NCBI GenBank assembly: GCA_018263295.1 | Contig: JADFCZ010000031.1 | Span: forward strand, 1-34,179 | Length of the DNA: 34,179 nucleotides | Direction: 5' to 3' | Origin: Conexibacter sp. | GTDB lineage: Bacteria > Actinomycetota > Thermoleophilia > Solirubrobacterales > 70-9 | Shown: one piece after another, positions 1 through 7,141 of the stretch | How positions within the stretch are numbered: position 1 is the stretch's first letter | How the letters are laid out: every line of letters starts with the position of its first letter | Program-made: the position numbers and the translations under genes | The notes under the pieces: model-generated | What the model was told of the DNA's origin: nothing | What the model saw: only the letters and a program-made list of their open reading frames with translations | The model's database searches: none

Positions 1-24
1 GTCGTCGCCGGTAGGGCCGCGCCG

Positions 25-1398
25 CTACTTGGCGACGCGGATCAGCTTCTTGTTGACGAACTCGTCCATCCCGTACTTGCCCATCTCGCGACCGAAGCCG
101 GAACGCTTGACGCCGCCGAACGGAAGCTCGGCACCGTCGAGCCCGACGCCGTTGACGAACACCATCCCGGTGTCGAGCTTGTCGGCGATCCGCTGGGCCT
201 GCTCGGGGTCGCTGGTGAACACGTAGGAGCCGAGCCCGAACGGGGTGTCGTTGGCGAGCTCGACGGCCTCCTCCTCGGAGCCGACCCTGTAGACGCTCGC
301 GACGGGGCCGAAGAACTCCTCGCGATAGGCGTCGTTGTCCGGGGTGATGCCGGTCAGGACGGTGGTCGGGAAGAAGTTGTCCTTCCGCTCGCCACCGCCG
401 GCCGCGACCTCGGCGCCCTGGGCGACGGCGCGGTCGAGCTGATCCTGGAGCCGCTCCGCCGCGGTCGACGACGAGAGCGGTCCGATCTCGGTGCCCTCGG
501 CCGTCGGGTCGCCGGGCGATGCGGCCGTCATCTGCGCCGTGAACTTCTCGAGGAAGTCGTCGTAGACGTCGTCGGCGACGATGAACCGCTTCGCTGCGTT
601 GCACGACTGCCCGGTGTTGTCGAGCCGTGCGCCGACCGCAGCCTCGACGGCCTCGTCGAGGTCGTCGGCGCTGAGCAGGATGAACGGGTCGGAGCCACCG
701 AGCTCGAGGACGACCTTCTTCAGGTTGCGACCGGCGATCTCGGCGACGGCTGCGCCCGCCCGCTCCGAACCCGTCAGCGACACGGCGCGGACCCGCGGGT
801 CGGCGATCGCCTCGGCGATCTGGTCATTCGTGGCGAGGATCGTCTGGTAGGCGCCGGCCGGGAAGCCCGCGTCGTCGTACATCTGCTGGATCGCCTCGGC
901 CGACTCCGGGCACTGCGGGGCGGGCTTGAGCAGGATCGTGTTGCCGACGATCAGGTTCGGCCCCGCGAATCGGGCCACCTGGTAGTAGGGGAAGTTCCAG
1001 GGCATGATCCCGAGCAGCGGGCCCATCGAGGTCCGGCGGATCAGAGCACTGCCCTCGCCGGCAAGCAGCTCGATCGGCTCGTCCGCGAGGAACTCCTCGG
1101 CGTTCTCGGCGTAGTAGCCGTAGATGTCGCCGCAGAAGTCGACCTCCATGAGGGCCTGCTCCATCGGCTTGCCCATCTCCTTGACGGCGATAGCGGCCAG
1201 CGTCTCGCGGCGCTCGACGTGCATGTCGGCGACCTTCTGGATCATCGCCGCGCGCTCGGCGACCGACGTCGTCTGCGACCACGTCCGGTGCGCTTCGTCG
1301 GCCTTACCGATCGCGGAGTCGAGCTCCTGATCCGTGATCTCCGGGTACTCCTGGACCTTCTCACCCGTTGCCGGGTTGACGACCGCGTAGCTGCTCAT
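25..1398 (-). CDS. NAD(P)-dependent aldehyde dehydrogenase, succinate-semialdehyde dehydrogenase-like
   Basis: A 457-residue soluble aldehyde dehydrogenase, predicted to oxidise an aldehyde such as succinate semialdehyde to the acid. Numbered from the chosen start, the PWNFP segment (W134, N135), the SLTGS cofactor loop (207-211), the general base in LELGG (E232) and the nucleophile in NTGQSC (C266) are all present, so it should be active. The overall pattern (VNPATGE start, PFGGVKRSGFGRE near the end) fits the short GabD/Sad-type branch. An ATG 11 codons upstream is in frame, but the ATG at 1398 has a strong AGGAGGAG ribosome site just before it and fits the family N-terminus. It lies 91 nt downstream of the crotonase gene on the same strand. 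The exact substrate cannot be read from sequence; other semialdehydes are possible. Confidence 0.9.
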   Translation of the reverse strand: MSSYAVVNPATGEKVQEYPEITDQELDSAIGKADEAHRTWSQTTSVAERAAMIQKVADMHVERRETLAAIAVKEMGKPMEQALMEVDFCGDIYGYYAENAEEFLADEPIELLAGEGSALIRRTSMGPLLGIMPWNFPYYQVARFAGPNLIVGNTILLKPAPQCPESAEAIQQMYDDAGFPAGAYQTILATNDQIAEAIADPRVRAVSLTGSERAGAAVAEIAGRNLKKVVLELGGSDPFILLSADDLDEAVEAAVGARLDNTGQSCNAAKRFIVADDVYDDFLEKFTAQMTAASPGDPTAEGTEIGPLSSSTAAERLQDQLDRAVAQGAEVAAGGGERKDNFFPTTVLTGITPDNDAYREEFFGPVASVYRVGSEEEAVELANDTPFGLGSYVFTSDPEQAQRIADKLDTGMVFVNGVGLDGAELPFGGVKRSGFGREMGKYGMDEFVNKKLIRVAK

Positions 1399-1449
1399 CT
1401 CTCTCCTCCTGTCGTGCCGGGCGCATGGCACTCGTTGACGGTGCTTCTG

Positions 1450-1455
1450 AGGCTA
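1450..1455 (-). promoter_or_regulatory. Putative -10 element (TAGCCT) for the aldehyde dehydrogenase gene
   Basis: Read on the minus strand the hexamer is TAGCCT, fitting TANNNT. It would start a short leader of about 45 nt that carries the AGGAGGAG ribosome site. No good -35 is visible, so the dehydrogenase may also be read from the crotonase promoter. Confidence 0.35.
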
Positions 1456-1489
1456 GCTGTTGCGTGTCCGCGGCGACCGCTGACGCAGC

Positions 1490-2170
1490 TCAGACCCCGC
1501 GCTCGGGGTTCTGGATCCGGTCGATGCCGTCGGCGAGGCCGGCGAGGGCGTCGGCGCGGATCCGGAGCTTCGTGGCGTGATGGGCGTTCATGTCGATGCC
1601 CTTCAGCCGTTCGGCCGCCGCGAGTGCCCGCCCCCGGACGTCCCCGGGCTCGGCGACCTCGTCGAGGAACCCGGCCGCCTGCGCCTCGTCGGGATCGAGG
1701 ATCACGCCGGTGACCGTGACCCGGTCGAAGGCCGGCCTGGTCAGCCGGTGGCGGGCGATGGCGATCCCGAAGTACGGCAGCGTGAGCCCGATCGCGACCT
1801 CGTTGAGCGCGATCTTGAAGTCGCCCCGGGCGCCGACGCGATGGTCGGCCGAGAGCAGCAGGAACGCCCCCATCGCCAAAGCGTTGCCGTTGCAGGCGAC
1901 GACGATCGGCCGCGGGAACGAGAGCATCCGCTCGGCGGTCCGGGCTCCGGCGGCGAGCATCGTCGGCCAGTCCTCGCTCTTGAGGTCGAAGCCGGCCGAG
2001 AACGTTCGCTCGCGTCCGGTCATGACCACGATCGCTTCGTCGGATTCCGCCTGATCGAGGCGATCGCCGATCGAGCCGAGCATCGCCACGGAGAGGGCGT
2101 TGACCTTGCCGTCGTCGAGGGTGATCGTCGCGATCCCGTCGTCCAGGTCGTAGGTGGTGAGTTCGCTCAT
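1490..2170 (-). CDS. Enoyl-CoA hydratase/isomerase (crotonase) family protein
   Basis: A 226-residue crotonase-fold protein acting on a CoA thioester. The two oxyanion-hole segments are visible: FSAGFD at 57-62 and NALAMG at 96-101. E124 in NEVAIG corresponds to the second catalytic glutamate of true enoyl-CoA hydratases (crotonase Glu164). The position of the first (Glu144) falls in a hydrophobic run, GAFLLL, with no acid. It is therefore more likely an isomerase, hydrolase or other crotonase variant than a classical hydratase; this is inferred from motif alignment by eye. Length is slightly short for the family (usually 250-260). The ATG at 2170 sits 7 nt after a TAGGCT -10 box, indicating a leaderless mRNA, and a thioesterase gene diverges from the same spot. 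Confidence 0.88.
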   Translation of the reverse strand: MSELTTYDLDDGIATITLDDGKVNALSVAMLGSIGDRLDQAESDEAIVVMTGRERTFSAGFDLKSEDWPTMLAAGARTAERMLSFPRPIVVACNGNALAMGAFLLLSADHRVGARGDFKIALNEVAIGLTLPYFGIAIARHRLTRPAFDRVTVTGVILDPDEAQAAGFLDEVAEPGDVRGRALAAAERLKGIDMNAHHATKLRIRADALAGLADGIDRIQNPERGV

Positions 2171-2177
2171 GAGCGGG

Positions 2178-2183
2178 AGCCTA
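2178..2183 (-). promoter_or_regulatory. -10 element TAGGCT, leaderless start of the crotonase gene
   Basis: On the minus strand TAGGCT is followed by exactly 7 nt and then the ATG at 2170-2168, so transcription would begin at or next to the start codon. There is no Shine-Dalgarno sequence. The same hexamer occurs at the same place before the genes starting at 5671, 9989 and 10532. Confidence 0.6.
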
Positions 2184-2191
2184 TGTCCGGA

Positions 2192-2197
2192 TAAGGT
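2192..2197 (+). promoter_or_regulatory. -10 element TAAGGT, leaderless start of the thioesterase gene
   Basis: TAAGGT is followed by 7 nt and the GTG at 2205. It lies only 8 bp from the -10 box of the divergent crotonase gene, so the two polymerases cannot bind at the same time. The same TAAGGT-N7 arrangement precedes the gene at 25213. Confidence 0.55.
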
Positions 2198-2204
2198 CTC
2201 GACG

Positions 2205-2594
2205 GTGAGCGAGGAGCCCGACTACAGCCCCGGCCCGTTCTCCGCCCACCTCGGGTTTCGCATCGAGCAGGTCGGTGAGGGGGGCTCGGTGGTCGAGGCC
2301 GATCCCGGGCCCGAGCACTGCAACGGCGGCGGGATCGTCCACGGCGGCTACCTGAGCGCTCTGCTCGACACGGCGACCGGCTGGGCGGTGCACTCGCGGA
2401 CGCCCGACGACGTCGCCGCCCCTCACGTCCAGATCAGCGTCCAGTTCGTCCGCGCAGCGCTCCCCGGCACGACCCTCGTCTGCCGCGGCCGCAGCATCTC
2501 GACGGGGCGCAGGATCGCCTCGGCCGAGGCGGAGATCACCCAGGACGGCAAGGTGATCGCGAGGGCCAACACCACCCACGCGGTCCTGTCCTAG
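2205..2594 (+). CDS. PaaI-type hotdog-fold acyl-CoA thioesterase
   Basis: A 129-residue single hotdog domain predicted to hydrolyse acyl-CoA thioesters in the cytoplasm. The signature VHGGYLSALLDTATGW (residues 45-60, with H46 and D55) is the conserved HGG-helix segment of the PaaI/YigI group, followed by the usual strand pattern (HVQISVQFVRA). I chose the GTG at 2205 rather than in-frame starts further upstream: it begins at the natural domain edge and lies 7 nt after a -10 box, while the upstream ATG at 2169 would overlap the start codon of the divergent gene. Divergence from a crotonase-family gene suggests a shared role in acyl-CoA metabolism, but the substrate is unknown. Confidence 0.85.
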   Translation: MSEEPDYSPGPFSAHLGFRIEQVGEGGSVVEADPGPEHCNGGGIVHGGYLSALLDTATGWAVHSRTPDDVAAPHVQISVQFVRAALPGTTLVCRGRSISTGRRIASAEAEITQDGKVIARANTTHAVLS

Positions 2595-2639
2595 CTCGCG
2601 AAGGGCCTAGCGGCCGCCGGATCGGCCATCCTTGTCGGG

Positions 2640-3704
2640 ATGGCGGGAGATGCGGTGATGATCGACGCGGACGGGCGCGAGGTTCGCGTCTCGAGCCCCG
2701 ACCGGGTCATCTTCGAGGCGACCGAGCGGACCGGCGAGGTCACCAAGCTCCAGGTCGCCGAGTACTACGTCGCCGTCGGCGACGGGATCATGCGGGCGTT
2801 GCGCGAGCGGCCGACGACGCTCGAGCGCTGGCCGAAGGGCGTCCACGAGGGAATCGTCGTCTCCACCCGGGAGCGCGGCGGCGGCGACGCCTTCTACCAG
2901 AAGCGGGTTCCCAAGGGCGCTCCCGACTGGGTCGAGACCGCCCGGATCGAGTTCCCCTCCGGACGGCACGCCGATGAGATCTGCCCGACCGAGCTCGGAG
3001 TCGTCGCCTGGTGCGCGCACATGGGGACGCTCACCTTCCACCCATGGCCCGTCCGGCGCGCCGACGTCGACCATCCCGACGAGCTCCGGCTCGACCTCGA
3101 CCCCCAGCCGGGCACCGATTTCGACGATGCCGTCCGGGTCGCCGGCGAGGCGCGGAAGCTGCTCGGCGAGCTCGGCTACGCCGCGTTTCCGAAGACGTCG
3201 GGCGGGCGCGGCATCCACATCTACGTCCGGATCGAGCCGCGCTGGACGTTCACCGACATGCGCCACGCCGCGATCGCCTTCGGGCGCGAGCTCGAGCGGC
3301 GGATGCCGGGCGAGGTGACGACGAAGTGGTGGAAGGAGGAGCGCGGCGAGAGGGTCTTCGTCGATTACAACCAGAACGCGCGCGACCGCACCATCGCCTC
3401 CCCCTACAGCGTCCGGCCGCGGCCCGGGGCGCCGGTGTCGGCGCCGCTGCTCTGGGACGAGCTGCCGGAGGTCAAGCCCGAGGACTTCACCGTCGAGTCG
3501 ATGCCCGCGCGCTTCGCCGAGGTCGGCGACCGCTTCGCGGCGATCGACGACGTCCACCACTCGCTCGAGCCGCTGCTCGAGATGTACGAGCGGGACGAGG
3601 CGGGCGGCGAGGGCGACATGCCCTACCCGCCCGACTACCCGAAGATGCCGGGCGAGCCGAAGCGGGTCCAGCCCTCGCGCGACCGCGACCGGAAGCGGGA
3701 CTGA
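2640..3704 (+). CDS. Stand-alone LigD-type primase-polymerase domain protein (PolD-like)
   Basis: A 354-residue protein of the archaeo-eukaryotic primase superfamily, matching the polymerase domain of bacterial LigD, which fills ends in non-homologous end joining and can add ribonucleotides. Visible motifs: the metal-binding pair in LRLDLDP (D152, D154), SGGRGIHIYV (187-196, with H193), and the third acid in VDYNQN (D242), followed by ARDRTIASPYSVRP. There is no ligase or phosphoesterase domain and no ku gene nearby, so it resembles the separate PolD1/PolD2 proteins of mycobacteria. The C-terminus (from about residue 318) is an acidic then Arg/Lys-rich tail. It is probably transcribed alone; a hairpin follows before the convergent oxidase gene. 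Confidence 0.9.
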   Translation: MAGDAVMIDADGREVRVSSPDRVIFEATERTGEVTKLQVAEYYVAVGDGIMRALRERPTTLERWPKGVHEGIVVSTRERGGGDAFYQKRVPKGAPDWVETARIEFPSGRHADEICPTELGVVAWCAHMGTLTFHPWPVRRADVDHPDELRLDLDPQPGTDFDDAVRVAGEARKLLGELGYAAFPKTSGGRGIHIYVRIEPRWTFTDMRHAAIAFGRELERRMPGEVTTKWWKEERGERVFVDYNQNARDRTIASPYSVRPRPGAPVSAPLLWDELPEVKPEDFTVESMPARFAEVGDRFAAIDDVHHSLEPLLEMYERDEAGGEGDMPYPPDYPKMPGEPKRVQPSRDRDRKRD

Positions 3705-3712
3705 GCGCGACC

Positions 3713-3736
3713 AGCCGCGGGCCGCGGGCCGCGGCT
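3713..3736. terminator. Hairpin between convergent genes
   Basis: Perfect 8-bp arms AGCCGCGG and CCGCGGCT enclose an 8-nt loop between the stops of the polymerase gene and the convergent oxidase gene. There is no T tract, so termination in either direction is inferred from position and stem strength. Confidence 0.5.
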
Positions 3737-5049
3737 CATCCGGGCCGCCGTTCCATCATCCGGTCCGAGATCCGGTCGATCGCCCACCCGAGCCGCAGCG
3801 CGGGCGTCGTGAACAGCGGCGCGGGAGCGAACCGGGGTACCTCGCGCCAGATCGCGGCGAGGTCGTCGTGGACCTCGCGGCCGGCGAGTCGGTCGGCCAT
3901 CAGCGTCCCGACGTAGGGCGCCTGGGCCAGCCCATGCCCGTTGTAGCCGAGGGCGTAGAAGACGCCCGGCCCCGACTCGCCGGCGACCGGCAGCCACGAC
4001 GGCGTCATTGCGATGAACCCGCCCCAGGCCCGCTCCGCGGAGACGTCTCGCAGCGACGGGAACCGCTCGTGAAAGCCACGGACGACGTCGCCTACGACTC
4101 CGGGATCGGGGACGCGGGCGCCGAGGACGCCGCGCGGCGTCTGCGGCAGGCGGCTGCCGAAGACGACGGTCCCGCGCCTCGTCCTCCGATAGCTCTCGAG
4201 GATCACGTGCTGGGTGTAGAGGCCCTTCGTGCTCGTCCACCCCGCGTCCTCGAGCCGTCCCGGCCCGATCGGCTCGGTCTCGGCGAGCGTGACCCACAGC
4301 GGCGCCACCACCCGCGGCGGCGCGTACGGCAGATCGCGGGCGTAGGCGTTGGTCGCGAGCAGTGCCCGGCCGGCGTTGACGGAACCCGCTCCCGTCCTGG
4401 CCACCACTCCGGCCCCGGTGCCGTCGACCGACTCGACCGCCGATTGCTCGTGCACCGTGACGCCGGACGCGAGGACGGAGTCGCGGAGCCCCCGCGTGAA
4501 CAGGCCCGGGTTGAGGACGCCGCCGGCCCGTTCGAGGATGCCGCCGCGGAAGCGGTGCGGCAGCCCGGCCTCGGCGCCGTCGACGAGCTCGACCTCGCCC
4601 CCGCACCCGGCCAGGAACGCGGCGATCCCCTCGGCCCGCTTCATCTGCCCCTCGGTGAGCGCCGCGGAGACGTTGCCGCCGGGCTCGTACTCGCAGTCGA
4701 TCCCGCGGTCGGCGATCAGCCCCTCCGTGAAGTGGACGGCGCCATCGGCGAGCCGGACGAGCTCGGGGGCCCGGCGACGGAACAGCGTGGCGAGCAACTG
4801 CGGGTCGCCCCCGATCGTCGGCGTCAGGTGCCCGGCGTTCCGCGAGCTCGCCCCCCAGCCGCAGAAGGCCGACTCGAGCAGCACCACGTCGGCGCCGAGC
4901 TCGTCGAGCCGCAGCGCCGCGGCCATCCCCGTCAGCCCGCCGCCGATCACGACCACGTCGCAGCGGCGCTCGCCGTCGAGTGCCGGGCTCGGATCGGCGG
5001 GAGGGTCGATCCAGCCGCTGAATGACAGGCGTTCGGTTGCGGTCGTCAC
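3736..5049 (-). CDS. FAD-dependent amine/amino-acid oxidoreductase (DAO family)
   Basis: A 437-residue flavoprotein of the D-amino-acid oxidase/glycine oxidase superfamily, predicted to oxidise a C-N bond with FAD. The dinucleotide-binding loop VIGGGLTG is at residues 34-41, and GWGASSRNAGHL (65-74) is the second flavin-contact motif typical of DadA and gamma-glutamylputrescine oxidase (PuuB) relatives. The late segment ALGYNGHGLAQAPYVGTLMAD is the conserved C-terminal FAD contact of this family. The start is GTG at 5049, 46 nt after the stop of the TetR gene on the same strand. The aldehyde dehydrogenase at the window start could complete a polyamine/GABA route (PuuB-PuuC-GabD logic), but the genes are 2.3 kb apart and this is only a suggestion. 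Confidence 0.87.
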   Translation of the reverse strand: MTTATERLSFSGWIDPPADPSPALDGERRCDVVVIGGGLTGMAAALRLDELGADVVLLESAFCGWGASSRNAGHLTPTIGGDPQLLATLFRRRAPELVRLADGAVHFTEGLIADRGIDCEYEPGGNVSAALTEGQMKRAEGIAAFLAGCGGEVELVDGAEAGLPHRFRGGILERAGGVLNPGLFTRGLRDSVLASGVTVHEQSAVESVDGTGAGVVARTGAGSVNAGRALLATNAYARDLPYAPPRVVAPLWVTLAETEPIGPGRLEDAGWTSTKGLYTQHVILESYRRTRRGTVVFGSRLPQTPRGVLGARVPDPGVVGDVVRGFHERFPSLRDVSAERAWGGFIAMTPSWLPVAGESGPGVFYALGYNGHGLAQAPYVGTLMADRLAGREVHDDLAAIWREVPRFAPAPLFTTPALRLGWAIDRISDRMMERRPG

Positions 5050-5095
5050 GGCGGACAGTCTCGCCGCTGCGGACGCGGACCGCCACCTGGTGCGG

Positions 5096-5671
5096 CTAGC
5101 GCGCCTCCGCCTCGAGCAGCGTCCGCGTCAGCCCGACGACCCCGTCGATGTCAGGGTCCTGGTCGACCGCGATGTTGGCCCAGACGAGCGTGCGCGCGAC
5201 CAGGCCGATCGCCCGCACGACCTCGCCGGAGACCTCGCGGTCGGGCAACATCTCGGCGAGGACGACCCGCACGGTCGCGTCCCCCTTGCGGGTGACGGCG
5301 CCGTCGCGATCTGTCAGGACCCGCAGAGCCAGCGGGGGCTCGCGGCGGGTGAACGCGGTCAGGGTCTCGTAGCCGGCCGCGACCTCGAGGAACCGGCGGA
5401 CGATCTCGAGAACGCCGTCGACTCCGGTGCCGGTCACCGTCGGGCGCACCTGCTCGAGCCAGTCGTCGATCAGGCTGCTGATCAGGGTCCCGAGGAGCTG
5501 CTCGCGCTCGCCGACCCAGCGGTAGAGCGTGGTCCGGTTGATCCCGAGCTGATCGGCGAGGGCACCCATCTCGATCCGCTCCCCGGCGAGGAACTGCCCG
5601 CGGGCGAGGCGGAGCGCGTCGTCCGCGGTGGGGCGGCGGAACGCCGGCTCGGAAGCGGTCGTCGATGTCAC
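5096..5671 (-). CDS. TetR-family regulator (QsdR-like)
   Basis: A 191-residue DNA-binding repressor. The N-terminal helix-turn-helix reads MGALADQLGINRTTLYRWVG, an unusual form ending in YRW instead of YRHF, as in the QsdR-like group. The rest is an all-helical ligand-binding domain. The GTG at 5671 is chosen because it stands exactly 7 nt after a TAGGCT -10 box; longer reading upstream would run through the divergent P450 promoter. It faces the P450 gene across a 135-bp region that contains repeated sequence, so it most likely controls the P450 and itself. The FAD oxidase gene follows 46 nt downstream and may be co-transcribed. The ligand is unknown. Confidence 0.82.
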   Translation of the reverse strand: MTSTTASEPAFRRPTADDALRLARGQFLAGERIEMGALADQLGINRTTLYRWVGEREQLLGTLISSLIDDWLEQVRPTVTGTGVDGVLEIVRRFLEVAAGYETLTAFTRREPPLALRVLTDRDGAVTRKGDATVRVVLAEMLPDREVSGEVVRAIGLVARTLVWANIAVDQDPDIDGVVGLTRTLLEAEAR

Positions 5672-5678
5672 GGCCGAT

Positions 5679-5684
5679 AGCCTA
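5679..5684 (-). promoter_or_regulatory. -10 element TAGGCT, leaderless start of the TetR gene
   Basis: On the minus strand TAGGCT is followed by 7 nt and GTG at 5671. No ribosome site is present. This placement fixes the start codon of the regulator. Confidence 0.6.
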
Positions 5685-5698
5685 GCGGGTCGGTGCGA

Positions 5699-5744
5699 CA
5701 CCATGGGAATCTGGTGCTTCTGCATCGTCTTGACAATCTGTTGC
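5699..5744. promoter_or_regulatory. Putative TetR operator region upstream of P450
   Basis: Two direct copies of AATCTGKTGC lie at 5708-5717 and 5735-5744, 27 bp apart; the second falls in the spacer of the P450 promoter. The first overlaps an inverted repeat CACCA-N8-TGGTG (5699-5716). A repressor bound here would block the P450 promoter and lie close to the regulator's own. The assignment to the TetR protein is inferred from position. Confidence 0.35.
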
Positions 5745-5758
5745 ATCCGCTCTAGGGT
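5730..5758 (+). promoter_or_regulatory. Sigma-70-type promoter of the P450 gene
   Basis: A perfect -35 TTGACA (5730-5735), a 17-bp spacer and -10 TAGGGT (5753-5758) predict a start near 5765. The resulting leader of about 42 nt carries the ribosome site GGAGGAG just before ATG 5807. This is the best consensus promoter in the window, consistent with a strong promoter held off by a repressor. Confidence 0.7.
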
Positions 5759-5806
5759 GGACCCGACACGGCAGCAGCCACGGCAACCCGCCCCGGAGGA
5801 GAACGA

Positions 5807-7066
5807 ATGACGACCGCCCTCGAGAACCCGGAACTCAGCGAGCTCGACGTCAGCGACCTCGAGCTCTGGAAGGACGGCCCCCCACACGAGGTCTTCCGCG
5901 AGCTGCGCGAGCGCCCCGGCCTGCACTGGAGCGACCTCGGCGACTTTCCGGACGAGGGCGGGTTCTGGTCGATCGTCCGCTTCGACGACATCGCCACCGT
6001 CGGCCGCGACCACGAGACCTACTCGTCGGATCGCAGCATCATCCTCGTCGACCACCTCGCCCCCGAGGGGCAGCCGGACCCGATCGACCTCAGCGCCAAC
6101 ATGCTGATCTCGCAGGACCCGCCCCGCCACGACCGGCTCAAGAGCCTGGTTCAGCGCGCGTTCACCCCGAAGCGGGCGCAGGAGCACACCGAGCGGATGC
6201 GGGAGATCATCAACCTCGTCTGGGACCGGGCGCTCGGCGAGCACCCGGACGGGCGCATCGACCTCGTCCAGGACGTCGGCGTCTACGTCCCCTCGATGGT
6301 GATCGGCGACATGCTCGGCGTACCGCGCGAGGACGCCGATCGCCTCGTCGACTGGACGAACCGGACCACCGCCTTCGAGGACCCGCGCATGGTCCCCGAC
6401 CTCGGCGAGGTCTGGCGGGCGCTCGAGGAGTTCATCCCCTACGTCGATGCGATGATCAAGGAGCGGGAGGAGACTCCGACCGACGACCTCACCTCGGCGG
6501 TGATCGAGGCCGAGATCGACGGCGAGAAGCTCAGCCACGACGAGGTGCTGATGTTCTTCTTCCTGCTGATGGTCGCCGGCAACGACTCGACCCGCGCGGT
6601 CTTCACCTCCGGGATGAAGAGCCTGATGGAGGACCCCGAGCAGATGGAGCTCGTCCGCTCCGGCGCCGTTCCGCTCGAGCAGGTCGTCGAGGAGTTCGTC
6701 CGCTTCCACCCCGCCTTCGCCTACATGCGCCGGACCGCGACGCGCGACGCCGAGCTCGCGGGTCAGGAGATCGCCGCCGGCGACAAGCTCGCTCTCTGGT
6801 ACGTGTCGGGCAACCGCGACGCGACGGCGTTCGACGACCCCGACGTCTTCGACGTCCGTCGCGATCCGAACCCCCATCAGGGCTTCGGCGGCGGCGGCCG
6901 TCACTTCTGCCTCGGCGCCGGGCTCGCCAGGCTCGAGCTGAAGCTCTGGATCGAGGAGACGCTGCGGCGCTTCTCCGACATCGAGCTCGACGGGCCGACC
7001 GAGCGGATGCGCTCCACGTTCCTCAACCAGTGGAGCAACATCCCGGTCTCCGTGACCGGACGCTGA
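5807..7066 (+). CDS. Cytochrome P450
   Basis: A 419-residue soluble class I bacterial P450 that would hydroxylate a hydrophobic substrate using electrons from ferredoxin. The I-helix oxygen-activation motif is AGNDST (257-262), the K-helix ExxR is E296-R299, and the heme-binding loop is FGGGGRHFCLGAGLAR with thiolate ligand C368. The HFCLGAGLAR form, together with the I-helix, resembles the CYP124/125/142 sterol and methyl-branched-lipid group of actinobacteria; substrate is inferred only. A clear GGAGGAG ribosome site fixes the start. The gene is divergent from a TetR regulator with repeated elements between them. No ferredoxin or reductase gene lies nearby, so redox partners must come from elsewhere. 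Confidence 0.95.
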   Translation: MTTALENPELSELDVSDLELWKDGPPHEVFRELRERPGLHWSDLGDFPDEGGFWSIVRFDDIATVGRDHETYSSDRSIILVDHLAPEGQPDPIDLSANMLISQDPPRHDRLKSLVQRAFTPKRAQEHTERMREIINLVWDRALGEHPDGRIDLVQDVGVYVPSMVIGDMLGVPREDADRLVDWTNRTTAFEDPRMVPDLGEVWRALEEFIPYVDAMIKEREETPTDDLTSAVIEAEIDGEKLSHDEVLMFFFLLMVAGNDSTRAVFTSGMKSLMEDPEQMELVRSGAVPLEQVVEEFVRFHPAFAYMRRTATRDAELAGQEIAAGDKLALWYVSGNRDATAFDDPDVFDVRRDPNPHQGFGGGGRHFCLGAGLARLELKLWIEETLRRFSDIELDGPTERMRSTFLNQWSNIPVSVTGR

Positions 7067-7100
7067 CGCCGATCGCCGGCGGCGCTGTCCGCCGGCGTCC

Positions 7101-7106
7101 TATGCT
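7101..7106 (+). promoter_or_regulatory. Putative -10 element (TATGCT) for leader ORF and cyclase
   Basis: TATGCT is followed by 8 nt and an ATG at 7115 that opens an eight-codon ORF running into the cyclase start. It fits the TANNNT leaderless arrangement seen elsewhere in the window, though with a slightly longer spacing and no clear -35. Confidence 0.4.
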
Positions 7107-7114
7107 CGTCCGAC

Positions 7115-7141
7115 ATGGACGTGCGTCACGCAACGCCATGA
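7115..7141 (+). CDS. Possible leader peptide coupled to the adenylate cyclase
   Basis: An eight-residue ORF, MDVRHATP, whose TGA overlaps the ATG of the cyclase as ATGA. It begins 8 nt after a TANNNT hexamer, so ribosomes loading on a leaderless mRNA would finish here and could restart on the cyclase, which has no ribosome site of its own. A chance ORF cannot be excluded. Confidence 0.35.
   Translation: MDVRHATP

Noticed and set aside
25-5049. A dedicated polyamine or GABA degradation cluster (oxidase plus semialdehyde dehydrogenase).
   Set aside because: The two enzymes are 2.3 kb apart with unrelated genes between and different promoters; no ligase, amidase or transaminase of that route is present.
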